Assembly: GCF_021603645.1 (NCBI RefSeq)
Contig: NZ_BQHJ01000009.1
Span: 62,001 to 126,000, forward strand
Source of the DNA: Pseudomonas pseudonitroreducens
GTDB taxonomy: Bacteria > Pseudomonadota > Gammaproteobacteria > Pseudomonadales > Pseudomonadaceae
DNA length: 64,000 nucleotides
Reading direction: 5' to 3'
The number at the start of each line of letters is the position of its first letter. Within the stretch, counting starts at the first letter, position 1. The position numbers were made by a program, and so were the translations under genes. Positions 32,352 through 41,444 of the stretch are shown piece after piece. Under the pieces are notes generated by a model that made no database searches, had not been told where the DNA came from, and worked only from the letters and a program-made list of their open reading frames with translations.

Positions 32352-33137
32352 ATGCTTCCGGCACTTTGGGTCAGCAAGACGGGTCTGTCCGCCCAGGACA
32401 TGAACCTGACCACCATTTCCAACAACCTGGCCAACGTCTCGACCACCGGCTTCAAACGCGATCGCGCCGAGTTCCAGGACCTGCTGTACCAGATCAAGCG
32501 TCAGCCCGGTGCCAACTCCACCCAGGACAGCCAGCTGCCTTCGGGCCTGCAACTGGGTACCGGTGTGCGCATCGTCGGCACGCAGAAGAACTTCACCGAA
32601 GGCAGCCTGCAGACCACCGACCAGCCGCTGGACATGGCGGTCAACGGCCGCGGCTTCTTCCAGGTGCTGATGCCCGACGGCACCGTCGGCTACACCCGTG
32701 ACGGCAGCTTCCACCTGAACTCCGATGGCCAGATCGTCACTGCCAACGGCTATGCGCTGGAGCCGGCCATCGTCGTGCCGAACGAGACCCAGACCTTCAC
32801 CGTCGGCCAGGACGGCACCGTCTCGGTGACCACCAACGCCAACCCGCAGCCGCAGATCATCGGCAACCTGCAGACCGCCGACTTCATCAACCCGGCAGGC
32901 CTCCAGGCGATCGGCAACAACCTGTTCCTCGAGACCGGTTCCAGTGGCGCGCCACAGGTCGGTACCCCGGGCCTGAACGGCCTGGGCACGGTGCAGCAGA
33001 ACACCCTGGAAAACTCCAACGTCAACGTGGTCGAGGAACTGGTGAACATGATCACCACCCAGCGCGCCTACGAGATGAACTCCAAGGTCATCTCCACAGC
33101 CGACCAGATGCTGTCGTTCGTGACCCAGAACCTGTGA
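32352..33137 (+). CDS. flgG: Flagellar distal rod protein FlgG
   Basis: 261 residues. N-terminus MLPALWVSKTGLSAQDMNLT with NNLANVSTTGFKRDRAEFQD; C-terminus ENSNVNVVEELVNMITTQRA followed by YEMNSKVIST. It forms the long outer rod that crosses the periplasm. The length equals the well-conserved family value (260-262). 56 bp after flgF. Confidence 0.96.
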   Translation: MLPALWVSKTGLSAQDMNLTTISNNLANVSTTGFKRDRAEFQDLLYQIKRQPGANSTQDSQLPSGLQLGTGVRIVGTQKNFTEGSLQTTDQPLDMAVNGRGFFQVLMPDGTVGYTRDGSFHLNSDGQIVTANGYALEPAIVVPNETQTFTVGQDGTVSVTTNANPQPQIIGNLQTADFINPAGLQAIGNNLFLETGSSGAPQVGTPGLNGLGTVQQNTLENSNVNVVEELVNMITTQRAYEMNSKVISTADQMLSFVTQNL

Positions 33138-33200
33138 TGAATGACGGGGCTTCCGGGCCCCGGTGAAACCGTAGTCGCTCTCCCCGAGAGGTAGCTGTAG

Positions 33201-33893
33201 ATGAACCGTTCCCACCTCCTTCCGCTGCTGGCCATCGCCGCGTTGGCAGGGTGCGTGAGCCCGCCGCCCAAGCCGGACGATCCCTATTACGCTCCGGTGC
33301 TGCCGCGCACCCCGATGCCGGCCGCGCAGAACAACGGTTCGATCTACCAGACGGGGTTCGACAACAACCTCTATGGCGACCGCAAGGCCTTCCGCGTGGG
33401 TGACATCATCACCATCACCCTCAACGAGAAGACCCAGGCCAGCAAGAAGGCCAGCGCCGACATCTCCAAGGACAGCAAGACCAAGATGGGCCTGACCGGC
33501 ATGCTCGGCAGCAGCCTGACCACCAACAATCCCATCGGTGGCGGCGACCTCAGCCTGAGCGCCGAATACGGCGGCTCGCGCGATGCCAAGGGCGACAGCC
33601 AGGCCGGGCAGAGCAACAGCCTGACCGGTTCGATCACCGTCACCGTGGCCGACGTCATGCCCAACGGCATTCTTGCCGTGCGCGGCGAGAAGTGGATGAC
33701 CCTGAACACCGGCAACGAGCTGGTGCGCATTGCCGGGATGATCCGCGCCGACGATATCGCCACCGACAACACCGTCGCCTCCAACCGGGTGGCCGATGCC
33801 CGCATCACCTACTCGGGCACCGGTGCGTTCGCCGATGCGAGCCAGCCGGGCTGGTTCGATCGCTTCTTCCTCAGCCCGCTGTTCCCGTTCTGA
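33201..33893 (+). CDS. flgH: Flagellar L-ring lipoprotein FlgH
   Basis: 230 residues. Lipoprotein signal peptide with lipobox LAGC; Cys18 is the acylated residue, anchoring the L-ring in the outer membrane. Conserved FlgH sequence includes [20 protein letters not shown] and the C-terminal [18 protein letters not shown] plus [15 protein letters not shown]. The stop overlaps the ribosome-site region of flgI. Confidence 0.95.
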   Translation: MNRSHLLPLLAIAALAGCVSPPPKPDDPYYAPVLPRTPMPAAQNNGSIYQTGFDNNLYGDRKAFRVGDIITITLNEKTQASKKASADISKDSKTKMGLTGMLGSSLTTNNPIGGGDLSLSAEYGGSRDAKGDSQAGQSNSLTGSITVTVADVMPNGILAVRGEKWMTLNTGNELVRIAGMIRADDIATDNTVASNRVADARITYSGTGAFADASQPGWFDRFFLSPLFPF

Positions 33894-33904
33894 GGGTGAT
33901 GACG

Positions 33905-35050
33905 ATGATGGCCTCTGGAAAAACGTGGGTAGCGATCGCGGACAAAGTCCGCTCCTGCGTCATGCTGGTGTTCTGTGTATTGGTCATGGTGCCGGTGGCG
34001 CACGCCGAGCGGTTGAAAGACATCGCCACCATCCAGGGGGTGCGCAACAACCAGTTGATCGGCTACGGCCTGGTCGTCGGCCTCAACGGCACGGGCGATC
34101 AGACCACGCAGACGCCGTTCACCCTGCAGACCTTCAACAACATGCTGGCGCAGTTCGGCATCAAGGTGCCGGCCAACGTCGGCAACGTGCAGCTGAAGAA
34201 CGTCGCGGCGGTGTCCATCCATGCCGACCTGCCGCCGTTCTCCAAGCCGGGCCAGGTCATCGATATCACCGTGTCGTCCATCGGCAACGCCAAGAGCCTG
34301 CGCGGCGGCAGCCTGCTGATGACCCAGCTCAAGGGCATCGACGGCCAGACCTACGCCGTGGCCCAGGGCAACCTGGTGGTCGGCGGCTTCGACGCCGAGG
34401 GCCGCGACGGCTCCAAGATCACCGTCAACGTACCGTCTGCCGGCCGCGTGCCCGGCGGCGCCACTGTCGAGCGCGCGGTGCCGAGCGGCTTCGACCAGGG
34501 CAACAGCCTGACCCTGAACCTCAACCGCCCGGACTTCACCACCGCCAAGCACATCGTCGACCGCATCAACGAGCTGCTCGGCCCGGGTGTCGCCCAGGCC
34601 GTCGACGGCGGCTCGGTGCGCGTCAGCGCGCCGCTGGATCCGAACCAGCGCGTGGACTACATGTCGGTGCTGGAAAACCTCGATGTGCAGGCCGGCGAAG
34701 CCGTGGCCAAGGTCATCATCAACTCGCGCACCGGCACCATCGTGATCGGCCAGAACGTGCGCGTGTCGCCGGCCGCCGTGACCCACGGCAGCCTGACCGT
34801 GACCATCACCGAAGACCCGATCGTCAGCCAGCCCGGCCCGTTCTCCAACGGCCAGACCGCCGTCGTTCCGCGTTCGCGGGTGAACGCCGAGCAGGAAGCC
34901 AAGCCGATGTTCAAGTTCGGCCCCGGCACCACGCTGGATGAGATCGTCCGCGCCGTTAACCAGGTGGGCGCCGCGCCCAGCGACCTGATGGCGATTCTCG
35001 AAGCCCTGAAACAGGCCGGCGCGCTGCAAGCCGACCTGATCGTGATCTGA
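33905..35050 (+). CDS. flgI: Flagellar P-ring protein FlgI with repeat-derived signal region
   Basis: 381 residues, periplasmic P-ring subunit. The mature protein begins near [20 protein letters not shown] and is highly conserved to the end ([14 protein letters not shown]). The signal peptide is longer than usual. Its n-region ([13 protein letters not shown]) is encoded by bases 33929-33959, which match the right half of an intergenic palindromic repeat. Possible ATGs are 33899, 33905 and 33908; 33905 sits 8 bp after AGGG. A start at 33961 would give a signal peptide without positive charges, so the repeat segment is probably translated. Confidence 0.92.
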   Translation: MMASGKTWVAIADKVRSCVMLVFCVLVMVPVAHAERLKDIATIQGVRNNQLIGYGLVVGLNGTGDQTTQTPFTLQTFNNMLAQFGIKVPANVGNVQLKNVAAVSIHADLPPFSKPGQVIDITVSSIGNAKSLRGGSLLMTQLKGIDGQTYAVAQGNLVVGGFDAEGRDGSKITVNVPSAGRVPGGATVERAVPSGFDQGNSLTLNLNRPDFTTAKHIVDRINELLGPGVAQAVDGGSVRVSAPLDPNQRVDYMSVLENLDVQAGEAVAKVIINSRTGTIVIGQNVRVSPAAVTHGSLTVTITEDPIVSQPGPFSNGQTAVVPRSRVNAEQEAKPMFKFGPGTTLDEIVRAVNQVGAAPSDLMAILEALKQAGALQADLIVI

Positions 35051-35060
35051 GGACGCCGAC

Positions 35061-36302
35061 GTGGATGCCAAACTGCTTTCCGCTGGCTCGTCCGGGACCA
35101 ATTCCGGGGCCTACACCGACCTCAATCGCCTGGCGCAGCTGAAGAACGGCGCCGGTCGCGACAGCGAGGGCAACATCCGCAAGGTGGCCCAGGAATTCGA
35201 ATCGCTGTTCATGAATGAAATGCTCAAGTCGATGCGCTCGGCCAACGACGTGCTCGCCGAAGGCAACTTCATGAACACCTCGACCACCAAGCAGTACCAG
35301 GAAATGTACGACCAGCAGCTGTCCGTCAGCCTGTCCACCAAGGGCCGCGGCATCGGCCTGTCGGACGTGCTCACGCGACAGCTGTCGAAGATGAACGGCG
35401 GCCGGCACACGGGCGCGGCAAACCCTTTCGCCCAGGTCGCCGGCGCTGATTCGAAGCTCAACAGCACCGCCAGCTGGCCGTCCACCACCGGAGTGAATGC
35501 CAGCGGCAAGGCCTTGCCGCAACCCGAGCAGGGCCGCGACGACTCCAGGCTGCTCAATGCCCGTCGCCTGGCACTGCCGGGCAAGCTTGCCGACCGCGTG
35601 ATGGCCGGCATCGTGCCGGGCGCAGCGAAGTCGGAAGAGCAGGGCAAGCCCCTGGCCGGCAACGACTGGCAGACCTCCAGGTCCTTCGCCAGCGCCGTGC
35701 AGGAAGTGGACGCCGCGGCGGCCGCCGCCACTGCATCCGCAGCAGCCGAGGACGTCAGCGGCCGCCAGTACGCCCAGCCGCCCCTGGCCCCGGGCAAGTC
35801 GGCCTTCGCCTCGGCCGACGAGTTCGTCGCCACCATGCTGCCCATGGCCCAGAAGGCCGCCGCGCGCATCGGCGTCGACGCCCGCTACCTGGTGGCCCAG
35901 GCCGCCCTGGAAACCGGCTGGGGCAAATCGATCATTCGCGACCAGGACGGCTCCAGCAGCCACAACCTGTTCGGTATCAAGGCCGGCTCCAGCTGGGGAG
36001 GCGACTCCGCACGGGCGCTGACCAGCGAATACGAGAACGGCAAGAAAGTGAAGGAAGTCGCGGCGTTCCGCTCCTACGACTCCTTCGAGCAGAGCTTCAA
36101 CGATTACGTGAGCTTCCTGCAGAACAACGACCGCTACTCGGACGCTCTGGATTCCACCCGGCGCCCCGAACAGTTCATGAAGGAACTGCAGCAGGCCGGC
36201 TATGCCACCGATCCGAACTACGCCCGCAAGGTGTCGCAGATCGCCAAGCAGATGCAGGTCTACCAGGCGGTCGCCGCGGCGGACACCCCGCCCCTGGGAT
36301 AA
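35061..36302 (+). CDS. flgJ: Rod-capping protein and peptidoglycan hydrolase FlgJ
   Basis: 413 residues with two domains. The N-terminal rod-cap domain (about 30-105) has KVAQEFESLFMNEMLKSMRS. An Ala/Ser-rich linker (about 120-250) leads to a C-terminal glucosaminidase domain (about 255-400), with the catalytic glutamate in QAALETGWGKS and the continuation SSSHNLFGIKAG. The hydrolase opens the peptidoglycan for the rod. Starts with GTG at 35061, 10 bp after flgI, with TGAGGA upstream; VDAKLLS aligns with the usual MDSRLLS start. Confidence 0.94.
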   Translation: MDAKLLSAGSSGTNSGAYTDLNRLAQLKNGAGRDSEGNIRKVAQEFESLFMNEMLKSMRSANDVLAEGNFMNTSTTKQYQEMYDQQLSVSLSTKGRGIGLSDVLTRQLSKMNGGRHTGAANPFAQVAGADSKLNSTASWPSTTGVNASGKALPQPEQGRDDSRLLNARRLALPGKLADRVMAGIVPGAAKSEEQGKPLAGNDWQTSRSFASAVQEVDAAAAAATASAAAEDVSGRQYAQPPLAPGKSAFASADEFVATMLPMAQKAAARIGVDARYLVAQAALETGWGKSIIRDQDGSSSHNLFGIKAGSSWGGDSARALTSEYENGKKVKEVAAFRSYDSFEQSFNDYVSFLQNNDRYSDALDSTRRPEQFMKELQQAGYATDPNYARKVSQIAKQMQVYQAVAAADTPPLG

Positions 36303-36314
36303 GGACAAAGAGCG

Positions 36315-38342
36315 ATGAGCGATCTACTTTCCATTGGCCTGTCTGGCCTGCGTTCCAGCCAGACGTCGTTGACGGTGACCGGCCACAACATCACCAACGT
36401 CAACACGCCCGGCTACTCCCGCCAGCAATCGGTGCAGCAGACCGGCATCCCGCAATACAGCGGCGCCGGCTACATCGGTTCGGGCAGCCAGGTCGTGGAC
36501 GTGCGCCGGCTGGCCAGCGACTTCCTGTTCTCGCAGGTGCGCAGCGCCACCAGCCAGTCCAATGAGCTGAGCGCCTTCCAGGGCCAGATCGAACAGCTCG
36601 ACTCGCTGCTCTCCGACACCACCACCGGTATCAGTCCGGCGCTGCAGAAGTTCTTCGCCGCGCTGCAGACCGCCGCTGCCAACCCCTCGGCCACCGAAGG
36701 TCGCGAGGCACTGCTGGCCGAGGCGCAGGGCGTGTCGAAGTCCTTCAACACCCTCTACGACCAGCTGGACAAACAGAACAGCCTGATCAACCAGCAGCTC
36801 GGTTCGCTGGCCAGCCAGGTCAACTCGCTGGCCTCCAGCGTTGCCAGCTACAACGACGCCATCGCCAAGGCCAAGGCGGCCGGCGGGCAACCCAACGACC
36901 TGATGGACGCCCGTGAGGAGACCATCCGCAAGCTCTCCGAGCTGATCGGTGTGCAGGCCGTGCCCCAGGACGACAGCTCGGTCAACCTGTTCATCGGCAC
37001 CGGCCAGCCGCTGGTGGTGGGCACCACCACCTCGTCGCTGCAGGTTGTGCCGGGGACCAACGACCCGAACCGCTATGAAGTGCAACTGGTCAGCGGCAGC
37101 GCCACCCAGACCATCACCTCGCAGATTTCCGGTGGCCAGATGGGCGGATTGATCGCCTATCGCGACACCGCGCTGGACGCCTCGTACAACAAGCTGGGGC
37201 AGATCGCCCTGACCTTCGCCGACACCGTCAACAAACAGCTCGGCCAGGGCCTGGACCTTTCCGGCAATGCCGGCAGCAACCTGTTCGGCAACATCAACGA
37301 CCCGAGCATCGCGCGCCTGCGCGTGCTGGCGCAGTCGACCAACAGCGGCACGGTGGATGCCCAGTTGCAGATCACCGACACCAGCAAGCTGGGCGCCAGC
37401 GACTACCGCCTGGAATATGACGGCAACAACTTCACGGCGCGGCGTCTCTCCGACAACGCGCAGGTCAACGTCACGGTCACCGGTACCGGCCCCTACACCC
37501 TGAGCTTCGCCGACGGCAGCGGGACCGACCAGGGCTTCAGCGTGACCATGCCGACGCTGCCGCCGGCTGGCGATGGCTTTACCCTGCAGCCGACCCGCCG
37601 TGGCGCCGCCGACATCAGCACGGTGCTGACCAAGGCCGATCAGCTGGCCTTCGCCGGTACCGCACGCAGCGAATCGACCACCAACAACCGCGGCACCGGC
37701 GCCATCGGCCAGCCCAAGCTCACCGGCGGCCCCTCGCCGATCAGCACCGGCGACCTGCAGAACCTGTTCGGCGCCAACGGCCTGAAGCTGAGCTTCGACG
37801 CGACCAGCAACAGCCTGACCGGCACCCTGCCGGCGGGAGCGACCCTGAGCTACGTGTCGCCCTCGACCACCGGCCTCACCTCCGGGCAGACCAACACCGT
37901 GCGCCTGGACTACACCGACCCGGGCACCGGCAACAGCTATAGCTACGAATTCACCCTCAGTGGCGTGCCGCAGGCTGGCGACAGCTTCACCCTGGGCATG
38001 AACACCAAGGGCATCTCCGACAACAGCAACGCCCTGGCGCTGTCCGGCCTGCAGAGCAAGGCCACCGTCGGCGGCACCGGCAGCAGCGGGGCGACCTACA
38101 ACGACGCCTACGGCGGTCTGGTGGAGCGCATCGGCACCCTGACCGCACAGGTGCGCAACAACGCCGACGCCAGCGCCACCGTGCTCAAGCAGGCGCAGGA
38201 CAACCGCGACTCGCTGTCGGGTGTGAACCTGGACGAAGAGGCCGCCAACCTCATCCAGTTCCAGCAGTACTACAGCGCTTCGGCCCAGGTCATCCAGGTG
38301 GCCCGTTCGTTGTTCGACACCCTGATCGGCGCGTTCCGCTGA
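36315..38342 (+). CDS. flgK: Hook-filament junction protein FlgK (HAP1)
   Basis: 675 residues. N-terminal signature LLSIGLSGLRSSQTSLTVTG, then HNITNVNTPGYSRQ; C-terminus SGVNLDEEAANLIQFQQYYS, ASAQVIQVARSLFDTLIGAF. The variable central part (about 330-590) is Ser/Thr/Gly-rich and surface exposed. It is a FlgN client. 13 bp after flgJ. Confidence 0.95.
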   Translation: MSDLLSIGLSGLRSSQTSLTVTGHNITNVNTPGYSRQQSVQQTGIPQYSGAGYIGSGSQVVDVRRLASDFLFSQVRSATSQSNELSAFQGQIEQLDSLLSDTTTGISPALQKFFAALQTAAANPSATEGREALLAEAQGVSKSFNTLYDQLDKQNSLINQQLGSLASQVNSLASSVASYNDAIAKAKAAGGQPNDLMDAREETIRKLSELIGVQAVPQDDSSVNLFIGTGQPLVVGTTTSSLQVVPGTNDPNRYEVQLVSGSATQTITSQISGGQMGGLIAYRDTALDASYNKLGQIALTFADTVNKQLGQGLDLSGNAGSNLFGNINDPSIARLRVLAQSTNSGTVDAQLQITDTSKLGASDYRLEYDGNNFTARRLSDNAQVNVTVTGTGPYTLSFADGSGTDQGFSVTMPTLPPAGDGFTLQPTRRGAADISTVLTKADQLAFAGTARSESTTNNRGTGAIGQPKLTGGPSPISTGDLQNLFGANGLKLSFDATSNSLTGTLPAGATLSYVSPSTTGLTSGQTNTVRLDYTDPGTGNSYSYEFTLSGVPQAGDSFTLGMNTKGISDNSNALALSGLQSKATVGGTGSSGATYNDAYGGLVERIGTLTAQVRNNADASATVLKQAQDNRDSLSGVNLDEEAANLIQFQQYYSASAQVIQVARSLFDTLIGAFR

Positions 38343-38363
38343 TAGCTGACGAAGGAATCGACC

Positions 38364-39635
38364 ATGCGCATCTCCACTATCCAGGCGTACAACAACTCCG
38401 TCGGCGGGTTGCAGAAGAACTACTCCAGCGTCACCCGCACCCAGGAGCAGATCAGCACCGGCAAGCGCATCCTCACCCCGGCGGACGACCCGGTGGCCTC
38501 GGTGCGCCTGCTGCAGCTGAGCCAGGAGCAGTCGCTGAATGACCAGTACAAGAGCAACATCACCTCGGCCAAGAACAGCCTGACCTCCGAGGAGTCGATC
38601 CTCAGCTCCGTCGGCAACGTCATCCAGCGTATCCGCGAGATCGCCGTCGAGGCGGGCAGTGGCGCGCTGGACTCCACCGACAAGAACTCCCTGGCCACCG
38701 AACTCTCGCAGCGCGAAGACGAGCTGATGAACCTGCTCAACAGCAAGGACGCCAGCGGCAAGTACCTGTTCTCCGGCAGCCAGGGCGACACCCAGCCCTT
38801 CGTGCGCAACCCGGACGGCACGTACACCTACCAGGGCGACGAGAGCCAGCGTCAGTTGCAGATCGCCAGCAGCACCTTCCTGGGCATCAGCGACAGCGGC
38901 AAGCTGCTGTTCGACAGCGCCACCAACGCCAATCGCGTGACCACCGGCGCGGCCGCCACCAACACCGGCACCGGACGGGTCTCGCTGGGCCTGGTCACCG
39001 ATAAGCAGGCCTACGACGGCACCTTCCCCTCGAGCACTCCGCCGGCCGCCACCGACGGCATCGGCATCCGCTTCATCGACGACAAGAATTACGAGGTCTA
39101 CGACCTCAACGACCCGGCGCTGCCGGGCAGCTACACCGCGCTGAAGACCGGCGCCATCGACGACAACACCCAGACCAACGATTTCATCGAATACGGTGGG
39201 GTCAAGGTGCAGATCGACGGCAAGCCGGCGGCGGGGGATACCTTCACCATCAACCGCGACCCGTCCACCGAGAAGAAGGGCCTGCTGAATGTCGTGGCCG
39301 ACCTGCGCAAGGCGCTGTCCAGCGCCACTGACGACCAGGAAGGCAACTACCGGATCCGCGACGCGACGGCCATCGCCCTTTCCAACCTCGACTCGGTGAA
39401 TACCCAGGTGCTTTCGGGCCAGGGCAAGATCGGCGCGCGGCTGAATGTGATCGACTCCACCGAGACCTTCATCGATGACGTGAAACTGGTGAACACCGGC
39501 GTCATCTCCGACCTGCAGGATCTGGACTTCCCCGAGGCGCTGTCGCGCCTGTCGATGCAGTCGACCATCCTCCAGGCGGCGCAGCAGAGCTACGTGAAGA
39601 TCAGCGGGCTGAGCCTGTTCAACTACCTCAACTGA
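38364..39635 (+). CDS. flgL: Hook-filament junction protein FlgL (HAP3)
   Basis: 423 residues. Flagellin-like N-terminus (MRISTIQAYNNSVGGLQKNY, EQISTGKRILTPADDPVASV) and C-terminus (ALSRLSMQSTILQAAQQSYV). It forms the last junction layer before the filament. Last flagellar structural gene before the glycosylation island, 22 bp after flgK. Confidence 0.95.
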   Translation: MRISTIQAYNNSVGGLQKNYSSVTRTQEQISTGKRILTPADDPVASVRLLQLSQEQSLNDQYKSNITSAKNSLTSEESILSSVGNVIQRIREIAVEAGSGALDSTDKNSLATELSQREDELMNLLNSKDASGKYLFSGSQGDTQPFVRNPDGTYTYQGDESQRQLQIASSTFLGISDSGKLLFDSATNANRVTTGAAATNTGTGRVSLGLVTDKQAYDGTFPSSTPPAATDGIGIRFIDDKNYEVYDLNDPALPGSYTALKTGAIDDNTQTNDFIEYGGVKVQIDGKPAAGDTFTINRDPSTEKKGLLNVVADLRKALSSATDDQEGNYRIRDATAIALSNLDSVNTQVLSGQGKIGARLNVIDSTETFIDDVKLVNTGVISDLQDLDFPEALSRLSMQSTILQAAQQSYVKISGLSLFNYLN

Positions 39636-39647
39636 TCCACCGGCGGC

Positions 39648-39664
39648 TTGGCTTGGTTCTTGCT
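39648..39664 (+). promoter_or_regulatory. Sigma-54-like promoter of the glycosylation island
   Basis: TTGGCTTGGTTCTTGCT with exact GG-N10-GC spacing. It is near-identical in layout to the fliD site (51834-51850) but has GGCT instead of GGCA in the -24 box. About 85 bp before the first island ATG. Confidence 0.55.
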
Positions 39665-39748
39665 CCATAGCCTGGACATCGGGGCTCTCGTCAAAAAACC
39701 GGCTGGCTTCAGCCGCACGGCGACGGGCTCCAGGGTTCAGCAGCGGTC

Positions 39749-40711
39749 ATGCCGGGCGACGCATTGCCCAGCCTGCCGCCTGGAGATCACAGCTTGCTCG
39801 TCATCGATCGGTTTCTCCCCCAGGAAGGCCTGCATCTCTTCAACCGTGCAGAGTTCTTCCGCCTGCACGCCGAAGGCGACGGCCACTACTTCCAATGGGT
39901 GGTCGACGGCCGGGCCTGCGCCACGCTGCATTTTACCCGGGTACGCGAGCAGGTCTGGCGCAGCCCTGCGCGTGGCACCTTTGGCGGCTTGAGCTGCAGC
40001 CACGGAATACGCCCGGAGGTCCTGGCCGAGTTCCTCGCAGAGGTTACCGCCTGCCTCGCCGGGCAGGGCGCGCGGACGCTCGAAGTGCTTCTGCCGCCGG
40101 CCCAGCACGCCATGGCCGATGGCGCGGTGGAGTATTTCCTGCTGCGCTCGCTGGGCTTTCGCGAGTCGCTGGTGGACCTCAATTACGGCCTGCCGGTGGA
40201 CCAACGGCCGTTCCCCGAACGCCTCAATCACGCCAATCGCAAACGCCTGAACAAATGCCAGCGCGAAGGTTTCAGCGCAGCTGCGCTGCCCGCCGGGGAA
40301 CTTCCGGCAGCCTATGCGGTGATTGCCGAGAACCGCGCGGCGCGTGGGTTTCCCGTCACCATGCAACTCGCGCAGCTGGAGCAGATGCAGGCGCTGTTCC
40401 CTGATGCCGTGGCGCTCTACGGCTGCCATCGGCAGCAGGAGCTGGTCGCCGCGGCGATCTGCCTGCAGCTCACGCCGCAGGTCCTCTACGTCTTCTACTG
40501 GGGCGATCGCCCCGGCTTTGCCCAGTACAGCCCGGTAGCCCTGCTGGCGCAGAGCATCTACGAGGATTGCCAGCGTCGCGGCGTTGCGCTGCTGGACGCC
40601 GGCACTTCGACGCTGGATCTGCAACTCAACCCCGGCCTCATCGCTTTCAAGCGCGGCCTGGGCTTCGAGGAGTCGCTCAAGTTCCGTCTGGAGAAAACCT
40701 TCGATGCGTGA
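39749..40711 (+). CDS. GNAT/FemAB-like acyltransferase of the glycosylation island
   Basis: 320 residues, Acetyltransf_6/GNAT-type fold. Recognisable parts are LNHANRKRLNKCQREGFSA in the middle, the beta-strand region ALYGCHRQQELVAAAICLQL, and the C-terminal GVALLDAGTSTLDLQLNPGL plus IAFKRGLGF. Such proteins transfer acyl groups or amino acids to amines. Here the likely target is the amino group of the sugar made by the two enzymes at 43600-45116. The ATG at 39749 has a weak ribosome site; a TTG at 39794 (GGAG 8 bp upstream) is a real alternative. Overlaps the next gene by 8 bp. Confidence 0.7.
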   Translation: MPGDALPSLPPGDHSLLVIDRFLPQEGLHLFNRAEFFRLHAEGDGHYFQWVVDGRACATLHFTRVREQVWRSPARGTFGGLSCSHGIRPEVLAEFLAEVTACLAGQGARTLEVLLPPAQHAMADGAVEYFLLRSLGFRESLVDLNYGLPVDQRPFPERLNHANRKRLNKCQREGFSAAALPAGELPAAYAVIAENRAARGFPVTMQLAQLEQMQALFPDAVALYGCHRQQELVAAAICLQLTPQVLYVFYWGDRPGFAQYSPVALLAQSIYEDCQRRGVALLDAGTSTLDLQLNPGLIAFKRGLGFEESLKFRLEKTFDA

Positions 40712-41444
40712 TATCGAATCCTACAGCCGTGAGTACCACGCCCTGCCGTTCGAGGCGACGCAACTGGCGTTCCGCCGCCGCCTCGTGCTGGAGCAGGTAT
40801 CCCTGCAGGCACCCTCGACCCTGCTGGAAATCGGCTGCGGCCTGCGCCCGCTGTTCCAGGACCTGCCAGCCGCGCTGGAGGTGACGGTGGTCGAGCCGTC
40901 CGCCGAGTTCGCCGCGCACGCCCGTGAGCTGGCGGGCGCACGCCAGGGCGTCGAGGTCGTCCAGGGCTTTCTCGAGGAGGTGCCGGAGCCTTTGCGTGAA
41001 GGCGGCTTCGACTTCATCGTGCTCAGCAGTCTTCTGCATGAAGTGGCTGACCCGCAGGCGTTGCTGCAAGCCGTGCGCCGGCACTGCCATGCCGACACCC
41101 TGGTGCATGTCAACGTGCCCAACGCCTACTCCCTGCATCGCTTGCTGGCGGTGGAAATGGGCCTGATCGAGGACCCCTTCGAGCGCTCCGCGACCCAGCA
41201 ACGGATGCAGCAGCACTCCACCTTCGACCTGGCCAGCCTGGGTGCCCTGGTGTCCAGTGCCGGGTTCGAAGTGCAGGACAGCGGCAGCTATTTCATCAAG
41301 CCCTTCACCCACGCGCAGATGCAGACCTTGTGCGACAGCGGTTTCCTCACCCCGGCGCATCTGGAAGGACTCTACGGACTGGCGCGGAGGTTGCCGGGCT
41401 GTGGTTCGGAAATCTTTGTCAATGCGAGGCTGGCCCATGTCTGA
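40704..41444 (+). CDS. Class I SAM-dependent methyltransferase
   Basis: 246 residues. SAM-binding motif I is LLEIGCGLRPLF (about 40-51), followed by VTVVEPSAEFAAHA and FDFIVLSSLLHEVADP, the usual motif II/III positions. The lower half has NVPNAYSLHRLLAVEMGLIE, which recurs in altered form in the second methyltransferase at 42828 (VPNRESLHRRLAVLMGLQ), so the two are related. It probably methylates the flagellin glycan or its sugar precursor. Overlaps both neighbours by 8 bp. Confidence 0.75.
   Translation: MRDIESYSREYHALPFEATQLAFRRRLVLEQVSLQAPSTLLEIGCGLRPLFQDLPAALEVTVVEPSAEFAAHARELAGARQGVEVVQGFLEEVPEPLREGGFDFIVLSSLLHEVADPQALLQAVRRHCHADTLVHVNVPNAYSLHRLLAVEMGLIEDPFERSATQQRMQQHSTFDLASLGALVSSAGFEVQDSGSYFIKPFTHAQMQTLCDSGFLTPAHLEGLYGLARRLPGCGSEIFVNARLAHV

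Noticed and set aside
36324-39668. 1114-codon minus-strand frame across flgK and flgL
   Set aside because: It covers two well-identified flagellar genes on the other strand, and its translation matches no protein family I recognise.
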